Below are positions 1 to 10,635 of a stretch of 64,000 nucleotides of DNA, one piece after another. The translations under genes and the position numbers were made by a program. Below the pieces are notes generated by a model, which was given only the letters and a program-made list of their open reading frames with translations, was not told the origin of the DNA and searched no databases. Source of the DNA: Helianthus annuus (Eukaryota; Streptophyta; Magnoliopsida; Asterales; Asteraceae); the NCBI RefSeq assembly GCF_002127325.2, contig NC_035436.2, positions 18,672,205 to 18,736,204 on the forward strand, written 5' to 3'. Position 1 is the first letter of the stretch; each line of letters opens with the position of its first letter.

Positions 1-29
1 CCTGTTCCCTGAAATTCTCTCTCATTTCC

Positions 30-546
30 GACTCGAGAACTCCGATTCTGATGTGTTTATCTACGATTTTGACTCACTAACATCAGTCATTTGAAGGTAA
101 TATCAATTAAACACTGGTATTTACTTGGAGATTACTTGAAGGTGTGAAGAAATGTTTGAAGATTTGAAGATGTTTAAGAACCCTAATTTTCTACATAACT
201 TGGTCTTCAACAAAATCAAAGGGTGTTTATGGATTTTAATCCATAATTATATGATGATGCTGATAAAAAATTGTTTGGAAGGTTTCCACTCAGGTTGCAA
301 GTGAAGAACCTTAATGGGACTCGACATCTGCCAGTTGCGAGTCGCAATCTCCGTGGTTTCGACTCAAAACTGGACTCGAGACCTTGAGGTTTTGACTGAA
401 GATTCAGACTCGAAACCATCTGATTCCGGCTCCAAATCATCTGACTTCGACTCGAGATCTTGTGGTTTCAACTCGAAACCATGATTTTTCTTATAAAAAT
501 TATTTTTGTCCACTCACAACCAAGTCAAATTGCATGGTCTCGACTA
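30..546 (+). repeat. GACTCGAGAC-type motif cluster upstream of the extra ORF
   Basis: Variants of GACTCGAGAC, GACTCGAAACC and GCGAGTCGCAA recur at irregular short spacing, densest at 310-480. The same words form a 67-bp tandem repeat in the leader of the copia element at 52467 (53194-53490). The stretch has no convincing coding frame and lies where this element should join pol to its downstream ORF. Confidence 0.7.
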
Positions 547-640
547 ATTCATCCTTGTTGACTGAGTTGACTTTTACTTGATTAAATTTCAAATTAACTA
601 AGTTAATTCCATACTTAACCTGATATATTTTTGTAGGAAC

Positions 641-1371
641 ATGGACTTGAAAGTGATCTCGGGCCACAATCAAGCGGGTTGTTTGTCACCACCACCGAAA
701 AAGCACAAGAAGCTGTATACTTCACTGATTAAAGGTCTCAACAGTTGCAGGATTGTTCATTCTCTTCGAGAAAATCTGGTTGTATATGAAGATCTCGTTA
801 AAGAATTTTGGAGAGCATCGAGGTTTGATGCATTGGGAGAAGATGGAAAAGTTCGATTAAAGCCGTTATACAGAAGAAGAGTGCTACTGTGGCGGAACAT
901 ATTATCAGGGAAGTTCTACAATTTGATAATCAAGAGATAGACCCAATTGATCTTCCGTCTGGAGTTATCGAAGCTATTTTACGGTGTTTGAGCTATGAAG
1001 GAACGTATCCCTCTATAATGAAGAAGTTCGTTCATCCTTATTGGCATTTGTTGATGCATATGTTGATGATGTGCATGATTGAGAATAGAGGGGGAACAGA
1101 TCAGCTGAATATCACCCAATATGCAGCGTTCATGTGTCTGATTACAAATCAAGCGTATAATTACTCGAAGTACATGTTTGAAGGAATGAAGAGGAACGTC
1201 ACTGGGGTGCGAAAGGATAAGTTTGTGATGTATCCAAGATTCTTGCAGATGATTTTCAATGCACGTTATTCTGATTTGGAGAGGAAGTGGAAATACATTG
1301 GATATAAAACCAATGGGACCAACTTGTTTTGGGGATTTAACTCTGAAGAAGGGTACTGCAAGCAAATTTGA
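641..1371 (+). pseudogene. Sirevirus-like downstream ORF, conserved N-terminal domain (frameshifted)
   Basis: Two overlapping frames (641-940, then 889-1371) together match, block by block, the 276-residue protein at 36537-37367. Shared features in order are a LIKGLNSCRI/ALSDQR-like opening, an FW with following acidic turn, an (I/V)REV(L/M)(Q/N)F block, an NYSK(Y/I) block and a YPRF(L/M)QM motif followed by LER. The frame changes near 870, so the gene is broken. I recall similar YPRF(L/M)Q proteins annotated in Asteraceae repeat-derived models but cannot check. No enzyme motif, signal peptide or membrane segment is visible, and function is unknown. Confidence 0.6.
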
Positions 1372-2330
1372 AGGAAGAATCGCTTTAGAAAAGTTCGGTT
1401 TGTTTGCTGAAACTGAAGAAGTGGTGGCTGAACCGGAAAATGTACAACCTGAAAATGCTCCAATGAATGCTCCTGTAAAGTAAACACTATGGTTGCTGAA
1501 GAGCATGTCGTTCAGATAGTTGCAGATGAAGAGCCTGAGACAAAGATACAGAATATTGACTCTGACGATGAAGAAGGCATTGTGATTAGTTTTGATGGAG
1601 ATGATTATGAGCTTCCTCTTGAAGCTGAAGTTAGTTCTGCTGTTTCAACTGTTCAACCAGTGCTTACTGCCGAAAGTTTGGCTCAAATGTTAAAGTTAGT
1701 TACTGAAAAGATTGGGAATCCTCCTCTTGAACCTTCGGTACAAAGTGAGGAGCCAGTTACTGAAGACACAAAGGACCCTGATTCTCAGCCGGTAAATCGG
1801 AGAAAAAGGGATCCTCGACCTCGTGTGTTTATTAAACAAGTACAAGATCAACCCGTGATTAATGATGAAGATGATGATGGATTGTATAATTTTGATTTTG
1901 TGCCTGCTAAAGATACGACTGAAACTCCATTCGAGTTTGAAACTACTGCAACTGCCGCTACTATCGAAACAGATTTGGAATTTAAAACTGCTGAAACAAA
2001 ATGGATGTGGATTCGGATTCTGTAGAGATTCCTATTACTACTACTGTTTCTGCTCCACCTGAAACTTCAGTCACCATGTCAACACACGTAGTTACTGCTG
2101 CCATTGGAAGTTCTTCTGGTGTAATACGTGATGAACCACGCAGTTCTAGTAGGAAACGGCCTGAAGAAAAAATTGAAATGTCGTTTATTGATGATTCAAG
2201 TGATGATGATGAGTTTATTAGCATTAGAGAGTTGAAGAAGAGAATTGTGGTTCTTGAACAAGATTCAATTCATAAAGATGTGAAGATTATTCAGTTGGAA
2301 GAAACAATAGTTCAAAAAACCAGCAGATAG
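1372..2330 (+). pseudogene. Sirevirus-like downstream ORF, acidic linker region
   Basis: This continues the downstream ORF in pieces (1489-2025 and 2001-2330, different frames). The sequence is rich in Glu, Asp, Ser and Thr, with blocks such as DSDDEEG and DDSSDDDE, and ends in a short coiled-coil-like stretch (ELKKRIVVLEQDS). The counterpart in the 29670 element (31713-32887) is also charged, Pro/Ser-rich and then coiled-coil. Low complexity and at least two frame changes mean the exact original frame is uncertain. Confidence 0.5.
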
Positions 2331-2353
2331 ATCAGCTACAAGGTGATGTTAGT

Positions 2354-3318
2354 TTGTTGTTCAATATTGTGTATGATATCCGTGAGAAGTTAGAAAAGAA
2401 GTTCGGTCATCAGTTTGCTGATCCGACTGACAGGGAGAGACAGAGGAAAGCTGAAGAGGATCGAGCTAGAGCGTTTGCTAAGGATGATGCTGAACGTGCT
2501 GCTGCAATGGATCTCTACTTTAGTAGATCAGTTGATAAGGAAAAGGATAAAGCAAAAGCTAAAAGGTTAAAGCAGAAAAGAGAACTGGTGCTTCTAAAGA
2601 ATAAAAACCTTAATCCTGTTGATCCTGATGTTCAAGTTACTCATCATATGATGGATGTCGGTGAAAGTCACTATGATAAGGTTGGAAACAGATCATGTGT
2701 TGTAAGCTGGGGTTTTGACCATGATCGAAAGATGTGGTGGATTAAAAGGAAGATTGTTCCAGTAGAATGGACGTTTACGAAGGTGGATTTGAGCATACTT
2801 TCGAGTGCACCATATGTTGATGATAAGCCTGGTGGTAGAGGATACTCGTTTTTCGAGAGGCTTAAGAGAGAGGTTGCACGAGGGTTTCCCTCTATGCATA
2901 CTACAGAATCCATTGTGAAACCTGCTCCAGGAGTACGAGATCCTCGAACAAATAAGAGAATGAAGATTGTTTCATGGCCACCCACTGACAAAGAGAAAAC
3001 CATTCCGTTGGTAAAGAAGATTCCAGATGGTATCTTGAAGACCATGCATTTCTGGGGTTAAGACGAGACATTGGGGCAGGCGTTAATCGTGTGTGATGGT
3101 GATGTGAGTTTTGGATTAACTGATCAAGTGGATCTACTGAATTGGACAGGGTGAATTTAGAGATGCTAGCTCAACATGAGATTCGGTCTACAGAAAAGTA
3201 TGAAGATACTGCTAAAGAGTGGACTGTTGTTGTTGCTGGTCTTCTACACATTAATAAGAAAGGTTTTGGTGGTAATAAAGACAAGATGGATGGCAGTGGA
3301 GGCGGTGAAGGCAGTTGA
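2354..3318 (+). pseudogene. Sirevirus-like downstream ORF, C-terminal domain (broken after 3061)
   Basis: An open frame of 235 codons (2354-3061) starts with charged helix-forming sequence (RQRKAEEDRARAFAKDD). It then has a globular part containing WWIKRK, YSFFERL and VRDPRTNKRMKI. The order matches 30343-31098 of the 29670 element (YFERLYD, then VDPVTG, then an IKNISVP-like block). After the TAA at 3059-3061 the same frame continues DETLGQALIV before further stops, and a second frame carries EWTVVVAGLLHINKK to about 3318, so the original end was near the polypurine tract. Function unknown. Confidence 0.55.
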
Positions 3319-3346
3319 AGATCGAAGAACCTCAATGCTATAAACC

Positions 3347-3357
3347 TAGGGGGAGAA
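3347..3357 (+). other. Polypurine tract of the 1-3770 element
   Basis: The sequence AGGGGGAGAA lies directly before the LTR start TGTTGGAACC, the expected place for plus-strand priming in a plant LTR retrotransposon. Confidence 0.8.
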
Positions 3358-3770
3358 TGTTGGAACCTGAAGGTTTATGCATAGAGGGTTGATAATAGTT
3401 CAGGGTTGAGAATCAGGGTCCTTTGTGTCTTCAGGGTTGATTTTGTAACTATGTTTTAATTAGTGTTTTGGGTCGAAACTATGTATGGGTCATGTGAGGT
3501 TTCGGTTGGGCTTTAGTGGTTTACGACCCATAGTGTTTAGTATATAGTCAAACCTCATTAGTTGTTTTGAGGTTGATCAGTTTGTGAGAACAAGGGAAGC
3601 CAGTCGAAACCAAGAAGCCTTGTATCAATCATCTTTTCTATGGTGAATGCAAGATAGTATTGATTGTTTAATGTTTTGGTTATTATTTCTTGAATCATCT
3701 TGTGTTAGGATTCCGCACTAACACAAGATCAGTGTTTGATATCATTGAAAGATCCTTTACGGGACTTACA
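3358..3770 (+). repeat. 3' LTR of the sirevirus-like element (413 bp)
   Basis: It starts TGTTGGAACCTGAAGG and ends GGGACTTACA. It is related to the LTR at 52467-52851 (same start, same end, same hairpin) but clearly diverged. A GTTTAGTATATAG stretch in its middle could be the TATA region, which is tentative. Confidence 0.85.
3697..3729 (+). other. LTR hairpin with GATTCCGCA loop
   Basis: The arms ATCTTGTGTTAG and CTAACACAAGAT are perfectly complementary (12 bp) around the loop GATTCCGCA, 41 bp before the LTR end. Equivalent hairpins with the same loop but changed stems lie at 52781-52813, 59169-59201 and, on the minus strand, 29718-29746. Confidence 0.75.
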
Positions 3771-3775
3771 ATTAA

Positions 3776-3832
3776 GGGAAGCCAGCAAAAACCAAGAAGT
3801 CTTGTATCAATCATCCTCTCTAGGCAAAATAA
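3776..3832 (+). repeat. Fragment of a related LTR directly after the 3' LTR
   Basis: About 55 bp repeat the LTR segment 3591-3650 with several mismatches (shared words AAGGGAAGCCAG and CTTGTATCAATCAT). Either the element landed inside a relative's LTR or this is a local duplication. Confidence 0.6.
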
Positions 3833-4262
3833 GTGTCTCAGGCGACATACGGGGGAGTCCCCCTGGCCTGTTGCGATGCGCGGTAGATGCCCATTAAGGC
3901 TATAAAAGCAGCAACTTGGGACAGAAGCCACTCCACTGCACCATTTCGATCAACTTATGATGAAAACTCATTCTCTCATCCCTGTTTTCTTATATTATAC
4001 CCCTAATTATGGGAAGCTTTGCCCCGTTGTAAGTGTTTAACCCTGATCACAGATTCCATACCCTGTCTGATCGATCCGAAACCCAGCAACGGATGCCAAA
4101 GTACTTCCTGAATAAGGCTATACTTTGTTAACTACGTTGGGTTTTTGATCTGGTGATGTATCGTTAAAGTTTGATTTGGGTTGTTACACTCACACGCGTT
4201 GCATTATATTTTTATTAGGAACTCAGGTTTAGCACCAGAAATCTTTAAGTTAAAACCCTAAA
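3833..4262 (+). other. Unassigned repeat-like stretch with a TATA-like box
   Basis: No coding frame is convincing. A GGCTATAAAAGCAGC box near 3900 and a TG start with a GGTTGTTACA segment near 4180 could mark an old LTR, but I found no matching flanking duplication. Treat as an unclassified remnant. Confidence 0.3.
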
Positions 4263-4270
4263 TCAACAAT

Positions 4271-4352
4271 GTGAGTCATTCTTCTTTTTTCTCACAACAT
4301 TGCGAGTCATTCTTCTTTTTTCTCACAACATTGTGAGTCATTCCTTCTTTTT
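4271..4352 (+). repeat. 31-bp tandem repeat, nearly three copies
   Basis: Units start at 4271, 4302 and 4333. Each runs from GTGAGTCATTC through a pyrimidine tract to CTCACAACATT, so each can pair TTGTGAG with CTCACAA. The third copy is cut short. The flanks 4353-4479 are AT-rich and hold nothing I recognise. Confidence 0.85.
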
Positions 4353-4479
4353 TTTACCAAATGCTTTGCGAAACCCTAAATTGATGACATTATAATTTTA
4401 CGTTTCACAGTTTTTATTTTTATTTTATAGTGTAAATAAATAATATTTTTAATTAACCAAAGTTAATGTGATAAAAGTT

Positions 4480-4975
4480 TGTACTAGCATTTAATTTGAT
4501 ATCATTTTTTAGAAAAAATATCACTAAAAAGTGTGTAGTGGCAAACGTAAAAGTGTCACTAAAAGTTCTAAAGTTTGTAGTGACAGATAAAAAAGTGCCA
4601 CTAAAGCTTAAAAAGCTTTTTGTTGGGCAGACAAAAAAGGTGTCACTAAAAGGCTTTAGTGGCGCTGCTTCTATGGCACTTATTGTGTGTTTGCCACTCA
4701 TTCACTTAGGCGTCTTTAGTGGCACTTTTTGGGTTTTTTGTGGCACTTTTTGCAGTCCACTAAATGTCTTTTTTTTTTTTTGTAGTGGTGCCAACAAATA
4801 AAATATGCATCCACACAACACTTTCTCTGATTGTGTGCCACTCATTCACTTAGGCGTCTTTAGTGGCACTTTTTGGGTTTTTTGTGGCACTTTTTGCATG
4901 CGACTAAATGGCTTTTTTTTTGTAGTGGCACCAACAAATAAAATATGCATCCGCACAACACTTTCTCGGATGAAA
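4480..4975 (+). mobile_element. Possible CACTA-type non-autonomous fragment with a 144-bp duplication
   Basis: The stretch is full of AGTGGCAC and AAAGTGCCACTA words on both strands, like the subterminal repeats of plant CACTA-family elements. Twice it contains a T-run followed by TGTAGTGG, which resembles a CACTA right end. Two 144-bp copies start at 4693 and 4837 and differ at few positions. No left terminus CACTACA in matching orientation was found, and no transposase frame is present. Confidence 0.4.
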
Positions 4976-5194
4976 CATTACATTCTTCTTCACCGAAATC
5001 AATATCTGAAAGAACAAAGAAACAAACCAATACAATAGTCATCAAAGAAATTCTCCAAAGAACAAAGATGTTCAGCGTCATCGAAGAACCAACCACAACC
5101 CACAAAATCAACACATCTTACATCCAGAAAATAGTAATATACATCATCCGAAACAAAGTTAAAAAAAATGTTCATCAACTTGATTCTCGAACGA
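4976..5194. other. Unassigned AT-rich stretch
   Basis: I see no gene, repeat or RNA signature here. It may belong to the element on either side. Confidence 0.3.
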
Positions 5195-7545
5195 AATTTA
5201 GAGAAAAATGCACGGATGGTCCATGTGGGTTTTGAAATTACACCTATATTCCCCAACTGTCTAAAATTACAGTTATAGCCACCAACTTTTGCACACCCGT
5301 TTTTCAGATAGTCCCTAACGTGGACGGGGATAGTTTTTGGTGTTAAGTGTGTGTAATGACAAATATTCCCTTAGTATTAAATTTATAACTAAAAAGTTAA
5401 AAGAAAAATATTTAATATATATTAATTTCTATGTGACCCACCACCCAACCCACCCACTTCATCTGCCCCACCCTAAACCACCCACCACCATCTGCACCTT
5501 TCACCACCACCACCACCATCCACCTTTCACCACCATCTTCTATCTTTTTCCCTTCCTAAACCAACCATACTCATTCCAAAATCAACGGCTTCCGTTACAT
5601 CTCCTCCAACAATGAAACATAAACATACAGTGACCTCATGCAATTGAAATACTGATGAAACCCTTTGATTTGTCATAACTCTCTTTCACCTCTTGATAAT
5701 TTCCGGGATTTCAAAGCTTTGTTATACAATCGATTGGACACTATTAAATCTAACAAAATCTCAATCATATCTCATGATACCCTTTGATTTTCATAAGTCT
5801 CTCTTACCTCTCAATAATTATCAAAAGCACCACCGTCGTACGTGAACTTCATCAGTGCTAAGTGCTAACGACGATCTACAATTCCTCAAAGCAAGGAAAC
5901 TGTAAGCTTGCGTCTCCATTTAACCCCTTGTTTCTCAACTCAAAGAACTCAACTAATAACACTCTCGATTCACCGCTCCTAGGTTTCCAAACAGCAGTAG
6001 TATAACTGCTCATTAGTTTTTCGGCGAAGGCTGAGATTACAACGGGTTTCAGGGGTAAAGGGTGGTATTTTATGGAGAGGTTATGGGTGGTGATATGGTG
6101 TTTGTAGGTAAGGTGGATTTGGTGATCATTTTTCGGAAAAAAGGTGTGGGTGGGTGGGGCGATGAAGTGGCGGTGGTTTGGTGGTCATCGTTTTTTAGTG
6201 ATGGCGGGATTTGGTGGTGGTGGTGTTATGGTGGTGTCGAGATCTGGTGCAGACAAGAACGAGAGAGAAAGAAAAGGGGAGAGGGGTGGGGGTGGGTAGG
6301 TGGGTAAAATGTGGGACCCATTTATTACTTTTTAGGTAAATTACACTTTTTGTCCTTTATGTTTGTACCGGAAAAGTATAACCTTTAACTTCAATAATTA
6401 CAGCCACAATCATTTATTTGTAAAACCTATTACACCCTATGTCCTTTAGCACTAACTATGTTAAAATGTTTTCAATTAAGTATGACATGTGCCATGAGGG
6501 TAGCTTGGTAATTTTACCAACATATTTAAAATATATTAAACAAATAAACACAACCATATCTTAGTTCTCTCTCCTCTCTTTCTCTCCAACCAACCCTCAC
6601 CACCACCACCGATCCACCACCATTGTGACGACCACCAAATCCCACCACCACTGTCAATCTTTCTCTCTTTTCTTCCCTTTCTCTTTCCTGTTCAATTACC
6701 CAACAAGTTGACACAATTATCACATAAAAATCCCTTTCATAGATTGTCTAACTCAACTGATTAGCCACACATTAGGTTGCAATCAGAGACTTTGTCGAAT
6801 TTGCTTCCCCTTGTCGCCAGCGTGAAACACGTTTTCTGAATCGCCGCCCTAACAACACCGTGAAGGTTTCCTATGCAGGGGTGGTTCTTCGCAGATCTAA
6901 AAAGGGTGGAAGTAGTGATGGTGGTGATCTGTAGAGAGATGAGGGGGGATGAGTGAGTGTTGGTCAAAGTGATGGTGGCCGGTGGCAGGAGTGGTGGTGG
7001 TTGGTGAGGGGTTTAGGTGGTCAGCGGCAGGAGTGGAGGTATTAGGTTACAAGGGTGTTAGAGAGAGAGAGTTTGAGTGTGTGAATATGTTAGTGTTTGG
7101 CTTATAAATATAAATAAATATCTTTTTTTGTTTTTTTCTTTTTTTTAAATATAATTTTTAAGTAAATCGGTGAAGTTACAAAACTACCCTCATGTGAATA
7201 AACTTAACACAAAATTTTAACCTAGTTAATGCTAAAGGACGTATGGTGTAATGGGTTTTGCAAATAAAGGATTGTGACTGTAATTATTGAAGTTAAAGAC
7301 TATCTGTTGCAATCTGGTACAAACATAAAGGCCGAAAGTGTAATTTACCCTTATTTTTTTTATTAGTAAGGGCATCTTTTTTGTCATTTCACACCCACTT
7401 AACAACAAAAACTAACCCCACTCACGTTAGGGACTATCCGAGATACGAGTGTGCAAAAGTTGAGGACTATGGTTGTAATTTTAGAAAGTTGTGGACTATA
7501 GGTGAAATTTCACCAAACCGCAAGTCTAGGCATTTTTTCTCTAAA
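5195..7545. mobile_element. Non-autonomous TIR element 1 (outer)
   Basis: About 180 bp at 5195-5375 reappear inverted at about 7366-7545. Shared blocks include TTTAGAGAAAAA, TTACACCTATA, AACTTTTGCACAC and GATAGTCCCTAACGTG. The interior has CCACC-rich sequence on the left (5440-5560) and GGTGG-rich sequence on the right (6160-6300), so it is loosely self-complementary. No transposase frame is seen, and the His/Pro-rich frame at 5337-5615 is only translated low-complexity DNA. The target duplication was not resolved. A Mutator-like or fold-back origin is inference. Confidence 0.7.
6335..7352. mobile_element. Non-autonomous TIR element 2, nested in element 1
   Basis: The left end (GGTAAATTACACTTT, then CCTTTATGTTTGTACC) recurs inverted at the right end (to GTGTAATTTACC at 7352). 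Similarity continues for about 180 bp through TTCAATAATTACAG and GTCCTTTAGCA. The interior repeats the scheme of element 1: a pyrimidine and CCACCACC tract on the left (6560-6660) and GGTGGTGG on the right (6910-7050). It is non-coding, and no clean target duplication was identified. Confidence 0.75.
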
Positions 7546-7548
7546 TTT

Positions 7549-7679
7549 TATTATATTCAACCATACAATATCAGATATATATTCATCTTCAATTTTGGCA
7601 TACATAAATTTTCCTTAAAAACCAGCCTAGAGTCATTATTAGCAAAAAGAATATACTAGAAAAATCATAATATTAAATT
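7549..7679 (+). repeat. Direct repeat, copy 1 (second copy 21439-21575)
   Basis: About 130 bp containing AACCATA, ATATCAGAT, TTTTCCTTAAAA and TACTAGAAAAA recur at 21439-21575 in the same orientation. The Mutator-like element at 7680 lies between the end of this copy and the rest of its original flank, so a local tandem duplication of about 250 bp existed before that insertion. Confidence 0.75.
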
Positions 7680-8689
7680 GAGTGAATTGGAAGTTTTGTC
7701 CTTTATCGTTATATCACATTTCAGGTGGTGTCATTTATCTTTAAAATTGACGAGTTTTGTACTTAATGTTTCCAAATCCTACATGTTATGTCCTTTAGCC
7801 CTAACACAATTATTTTTTTCTGTTAAATATGATCACGTGCCTTGCATGTGAGGGCATCTTTGTCATTTCATCTTTTAAAGGACTAATTATATAAATAAGT
7901 TTAAAAAACAAAAGGTTTAAATAAATGAAAAAAACTCTCTTATCCCCCTATCTCTCTCTCTCTCTCTCACCTCTTTTTCTCTATGTATGACTTACCATCA
8001 CCGTAAACCATACAACACCACCACCCACCCATCCCATTGTAACCCACCGTCATCCAACAAAATGCCAGTGTTATTTTCTTTAGATATAATGCAACCGGGC
8101 TAACATTAACACTCATATAATTAAATGTCATACAAAGTCATCAAATCATTTTGACCGATAGTTGCAGAAGTTTTTTCATCAAGTTCAACTTAAGGTTTTT
8201 GGGGTGAGTTAAACTACATAAATAAATAGTCAGTATCAATAACTGATTAACAACTTTCAATAATTTTGCTAAAAAAAAAGAAAAGAAAGATAAGGGTGTG
8301 TCGTAGATCATCTTCCTGTATTTAAGACTTTAGAGGCCGGCTCTAATAGTTGCTCAAGTAACTAAAGTAATTTCAAAGCCTCGAAATTTCAACTTTTCAA
8401 GCTGCAAATATATTGACCCTTCGGAGCAGCACATGGATAATTGTACGGTTGAGGAGGAGATCCATGACTCCCATCAGAGCAGCAGATGGATTTTGGTGAG
8501 GAGCAACACAAGGCAAACAACAGCGACATTCTCCAAAGGAGGAGATGATGAGGGCACATCTTCTAAGCCTAATTAATAGCATCGATCGAAGAATTCAATG
8601 GCGGGAGGGGCGATCTGAGGGGTAGATTATGGATAAAAGTTGAGGTGCAATGTGAAATTGGTTGTATAGAAGAGGTAGTAATGGTGACA

Positions 8690-9202
8690 TAGAAGATATC
8701 AAAACCATAAAAGATAGAAAGATGTAGAAGATGAAACACTTTATTATTTAATCAGTCATCACAGATTACAAACTGAAAGAGTATACATCATCTACAAGCC
8801 GGTTTAGATCACAAAGAGCTAAACCGAGCTTTCTCTCACTAATACATAGTAACTCTCTCTCTAGAAATGTGCACACACTATTCAGGAATAGCTAGGGTTT
8901 GTGAATGGTTGCCTGAAGCTGATCACCCAGATCCATTCTTACTAAGATGAATGAATGTGTTGGATTCCCAATTCTAACCTATACACCCATATATATAGGT
9001 TAGGGCAAAACCCTAAGTCTTGACAATGCATATCCAAAAATTTGGACAACACGGTACATAACTTTATCCAAGTTTGTCAACTCATAACATCGGACCCTTT
9101 AGACTCACTTCCATCCGAATTTAATCAATAATGTTGACTTGGGCTTTGACTTTGTTATATAGAACTGATAAAGCACAGGTACCAGCAGGAGCTGCACTAA
9201 CA
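8690..9202 (-). repeat. Left (3') LTR of the small element, truncated at its outer end
   Basis: Reading leftward it starts TGTTAGTGCAGC at 9202 and matches the right LTR until GACATAG near 8690. The expected terminal TGAAAGCACC segment seen at 10916 is missing. A TATA-like CCTATATATATGG lies on the minus strand at 9000-8988. Confidence 0.75.
8988..9000 (-). promoter_or_regulatory. TATA-like box in the small element's LTR
   Basis: CCTATATATATGG on the minus strand. The same box sits in the other LTR at 20641-20656, consistent with leftward transcription. Confidence 0.5.
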
Positions 9203-9299
9203 GACTCACCCTTAACTGTTGCCATCAGTAATGTAATGTCTGGCATCAATAATCTTCAGTCACCGGATACTGCGCTTACAGACTCCCCCTTGACTGATG
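9193..9299 (-). other. Polypurine tract of the small element, present twice
   Basis: On the minus strand AAGGGTGAGTCTGTTAGTGC (ending at the LTR start) and AAGGGGGAGTCTGTAAGCGC (9293-9267) are near copies 74 bp apart. The one farther from the LTR has the better purine tract. The LTR boundary may therefore have moved, or this segment was duplicated. Confidence 0.55.
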
Positions 9300-10263
9300 A
9301 TGTCATGCCTTCTTTCTACTTTGGCTGAGACTCGATCTTTCCGATGGAGCACAGCGATCTTCAACCCTTCTAATGAAAGACTTGCTGACGATCACTTAAA
9401 TGGCCGCTTTGTGAAATTTGAAGCATCCAACATCAAACACTACAGATCCTCCCCCTCAAACTACTCCTGAATCAAGTTAACGCGAACCAACCTACAACCA
9501 AATGTAAGAATATCGCTCGAAACCATAATCTTCAAACGTAATTGGCAGCAAAAAGAGATATTGGATTTCCAATCCCCAACCTTGAACACTTCGAACTTTA
9601 CAAAGACATGAAGTTCAGTTCAATAAGTTAATAACAAACTGAACTTTGTAAAAGTACGACCACCATCTTTATCAAAATCTGCAAACCCTTCATGTACGAT
9701 CTCACTCGTCATAAATCTTCATGAATCAATCTCCTATTTTCATGGATCCACTGAATTCCCGATGGCTTTCATCTCCAATCTTCCTCTTATCAAGAAGTAC
9801 CACATTATTTCGGGAACTGACTAGCAATCATCTTAGAAGAGAGAACAAGAAACCAATCTTCACTACTCTAAACAGCAACTAATAAGACTGAATCTTTAAC
9901 TAGTCGTCAACCGGTACCCCCGGTTACCCGGCATAGCTAGAAAAACTCGGAACATGCATAAATCGAAACCTCCGAACTACACAAACTTCTAAACTTAACT
10001 AAAAATTTGGTACGCCGGTAACCCGGAATTCTAGAAAGTTCACCCGAAAGCTTTTGAAATGGGATCAGATTAATTGAACAATACTTCAGAATACAAAGAC
10101 ATTCGGATCAAGCAAAGAAATTCCGAATAAAACTCATAAATTCAGACTTCAAAGAAATGAAGAGATTCGTACAACACAAAGAGAATGAAGAAATCTGACA
10201 AACACTTAAACTCGCACAAAGAGAGAATAAGTACTAACAAACACTACGTTCAGACAGAAGAAT
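9300..10263. other. Non-coding interior of the small LTR element
   Basis: No frame of useful length exists and no RNA gene is recognisable. The 3' part (about 9980-10260) grades into the motif swarm. Confidence 0.5.
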
Positions 10264-10635
10264 AAGTGCGGACATACGGAATAATCTTAAGTGAGGACTT
10301 AAGATTTGATTCCTAAGTACGGACTGATAATGTATTTTAAATGCGGACAAGGGAAAAACTCCTAAGTGCGGACAAGGTATTTATCATATAAGTGCGGACT
10401 GAATTGCAAGATGTATGTACGGACAAATCTGATTGATGTTAAGTTCGGACATGGAATCATATAAGTGTGGACTTGATATTGTAAACTCACAAGTGCGGAC
10501 ACACTTAATCACATGTGCGGACAAGGTCTTGAACATTAAGTTCGGACAATACACACCAAGTGTTGACAGATAATGTCTCTCATTAAGTGCGGACAAGCTT
10601 TATTAAGTGAATTACAAATTTTGACAAGTGTGACT
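10264..10635 (-). repeat. Periodic AAGTGCGGAC motif swarm (about 15 copies)
   Basis: Variants of AAGTGCGGAC start at 10264, 10289, 10315, 10339, 10364, 10390, 10415, 10441, 10463, 10491, 10513, 10538, 10558, 10585 and 10626. Spacing is mostly 22-28 bp. The decamer is conserved while the 12-16 bp between copies are not. It lies in the leader between primer-binding site and interior in element orientation, and related words also occur in the LTR. Confidence 0.85.

Larger units (their letters stand above)
1..3770 (+). mobile_element. 3' half of a sirevirus-like Ty1/copia LTR retrotransposon
   Basis: Seen: a decayed multi-domain ORF (641 to about 3315), a polypurine tract (3347-3357) and a 413-bp LTR starting TGTTGGAACC and ending TTACA. 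The LTR resembles that of the copia element at 52467, and the extra ORF resembles the one downstream of pol in the element at 29670-50538. Gag, pol and the 5' LTR are not in the window, so they lie upstream or are lost. Copia elements with an additional ORF between pol and the 3' LTR are known as the SIRE/Maximus (sirevirus) lineage; assignment to it is inference from this layout. The target duplication cannot be checked because the 5' end is missing. Confidence 0.8.

Noticed and set aside
3833..4262. Host gene promoter (TATA-like box)
   Set aside because: No coding sequence follows, and the context is repeats on both sides.
5337..5615. His/Pro-rich frame
   Set aside because: It is translation of CCACC-rich low-complexity DNA inside a TIR element.
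10264..10635. CRISPR-like array (short repeats with spacers of similar length)
   Set aside because: The cores are degenerate and only 10 bp, spacers are 12-16 bp, and it sits in the leader of a plant LTR element.
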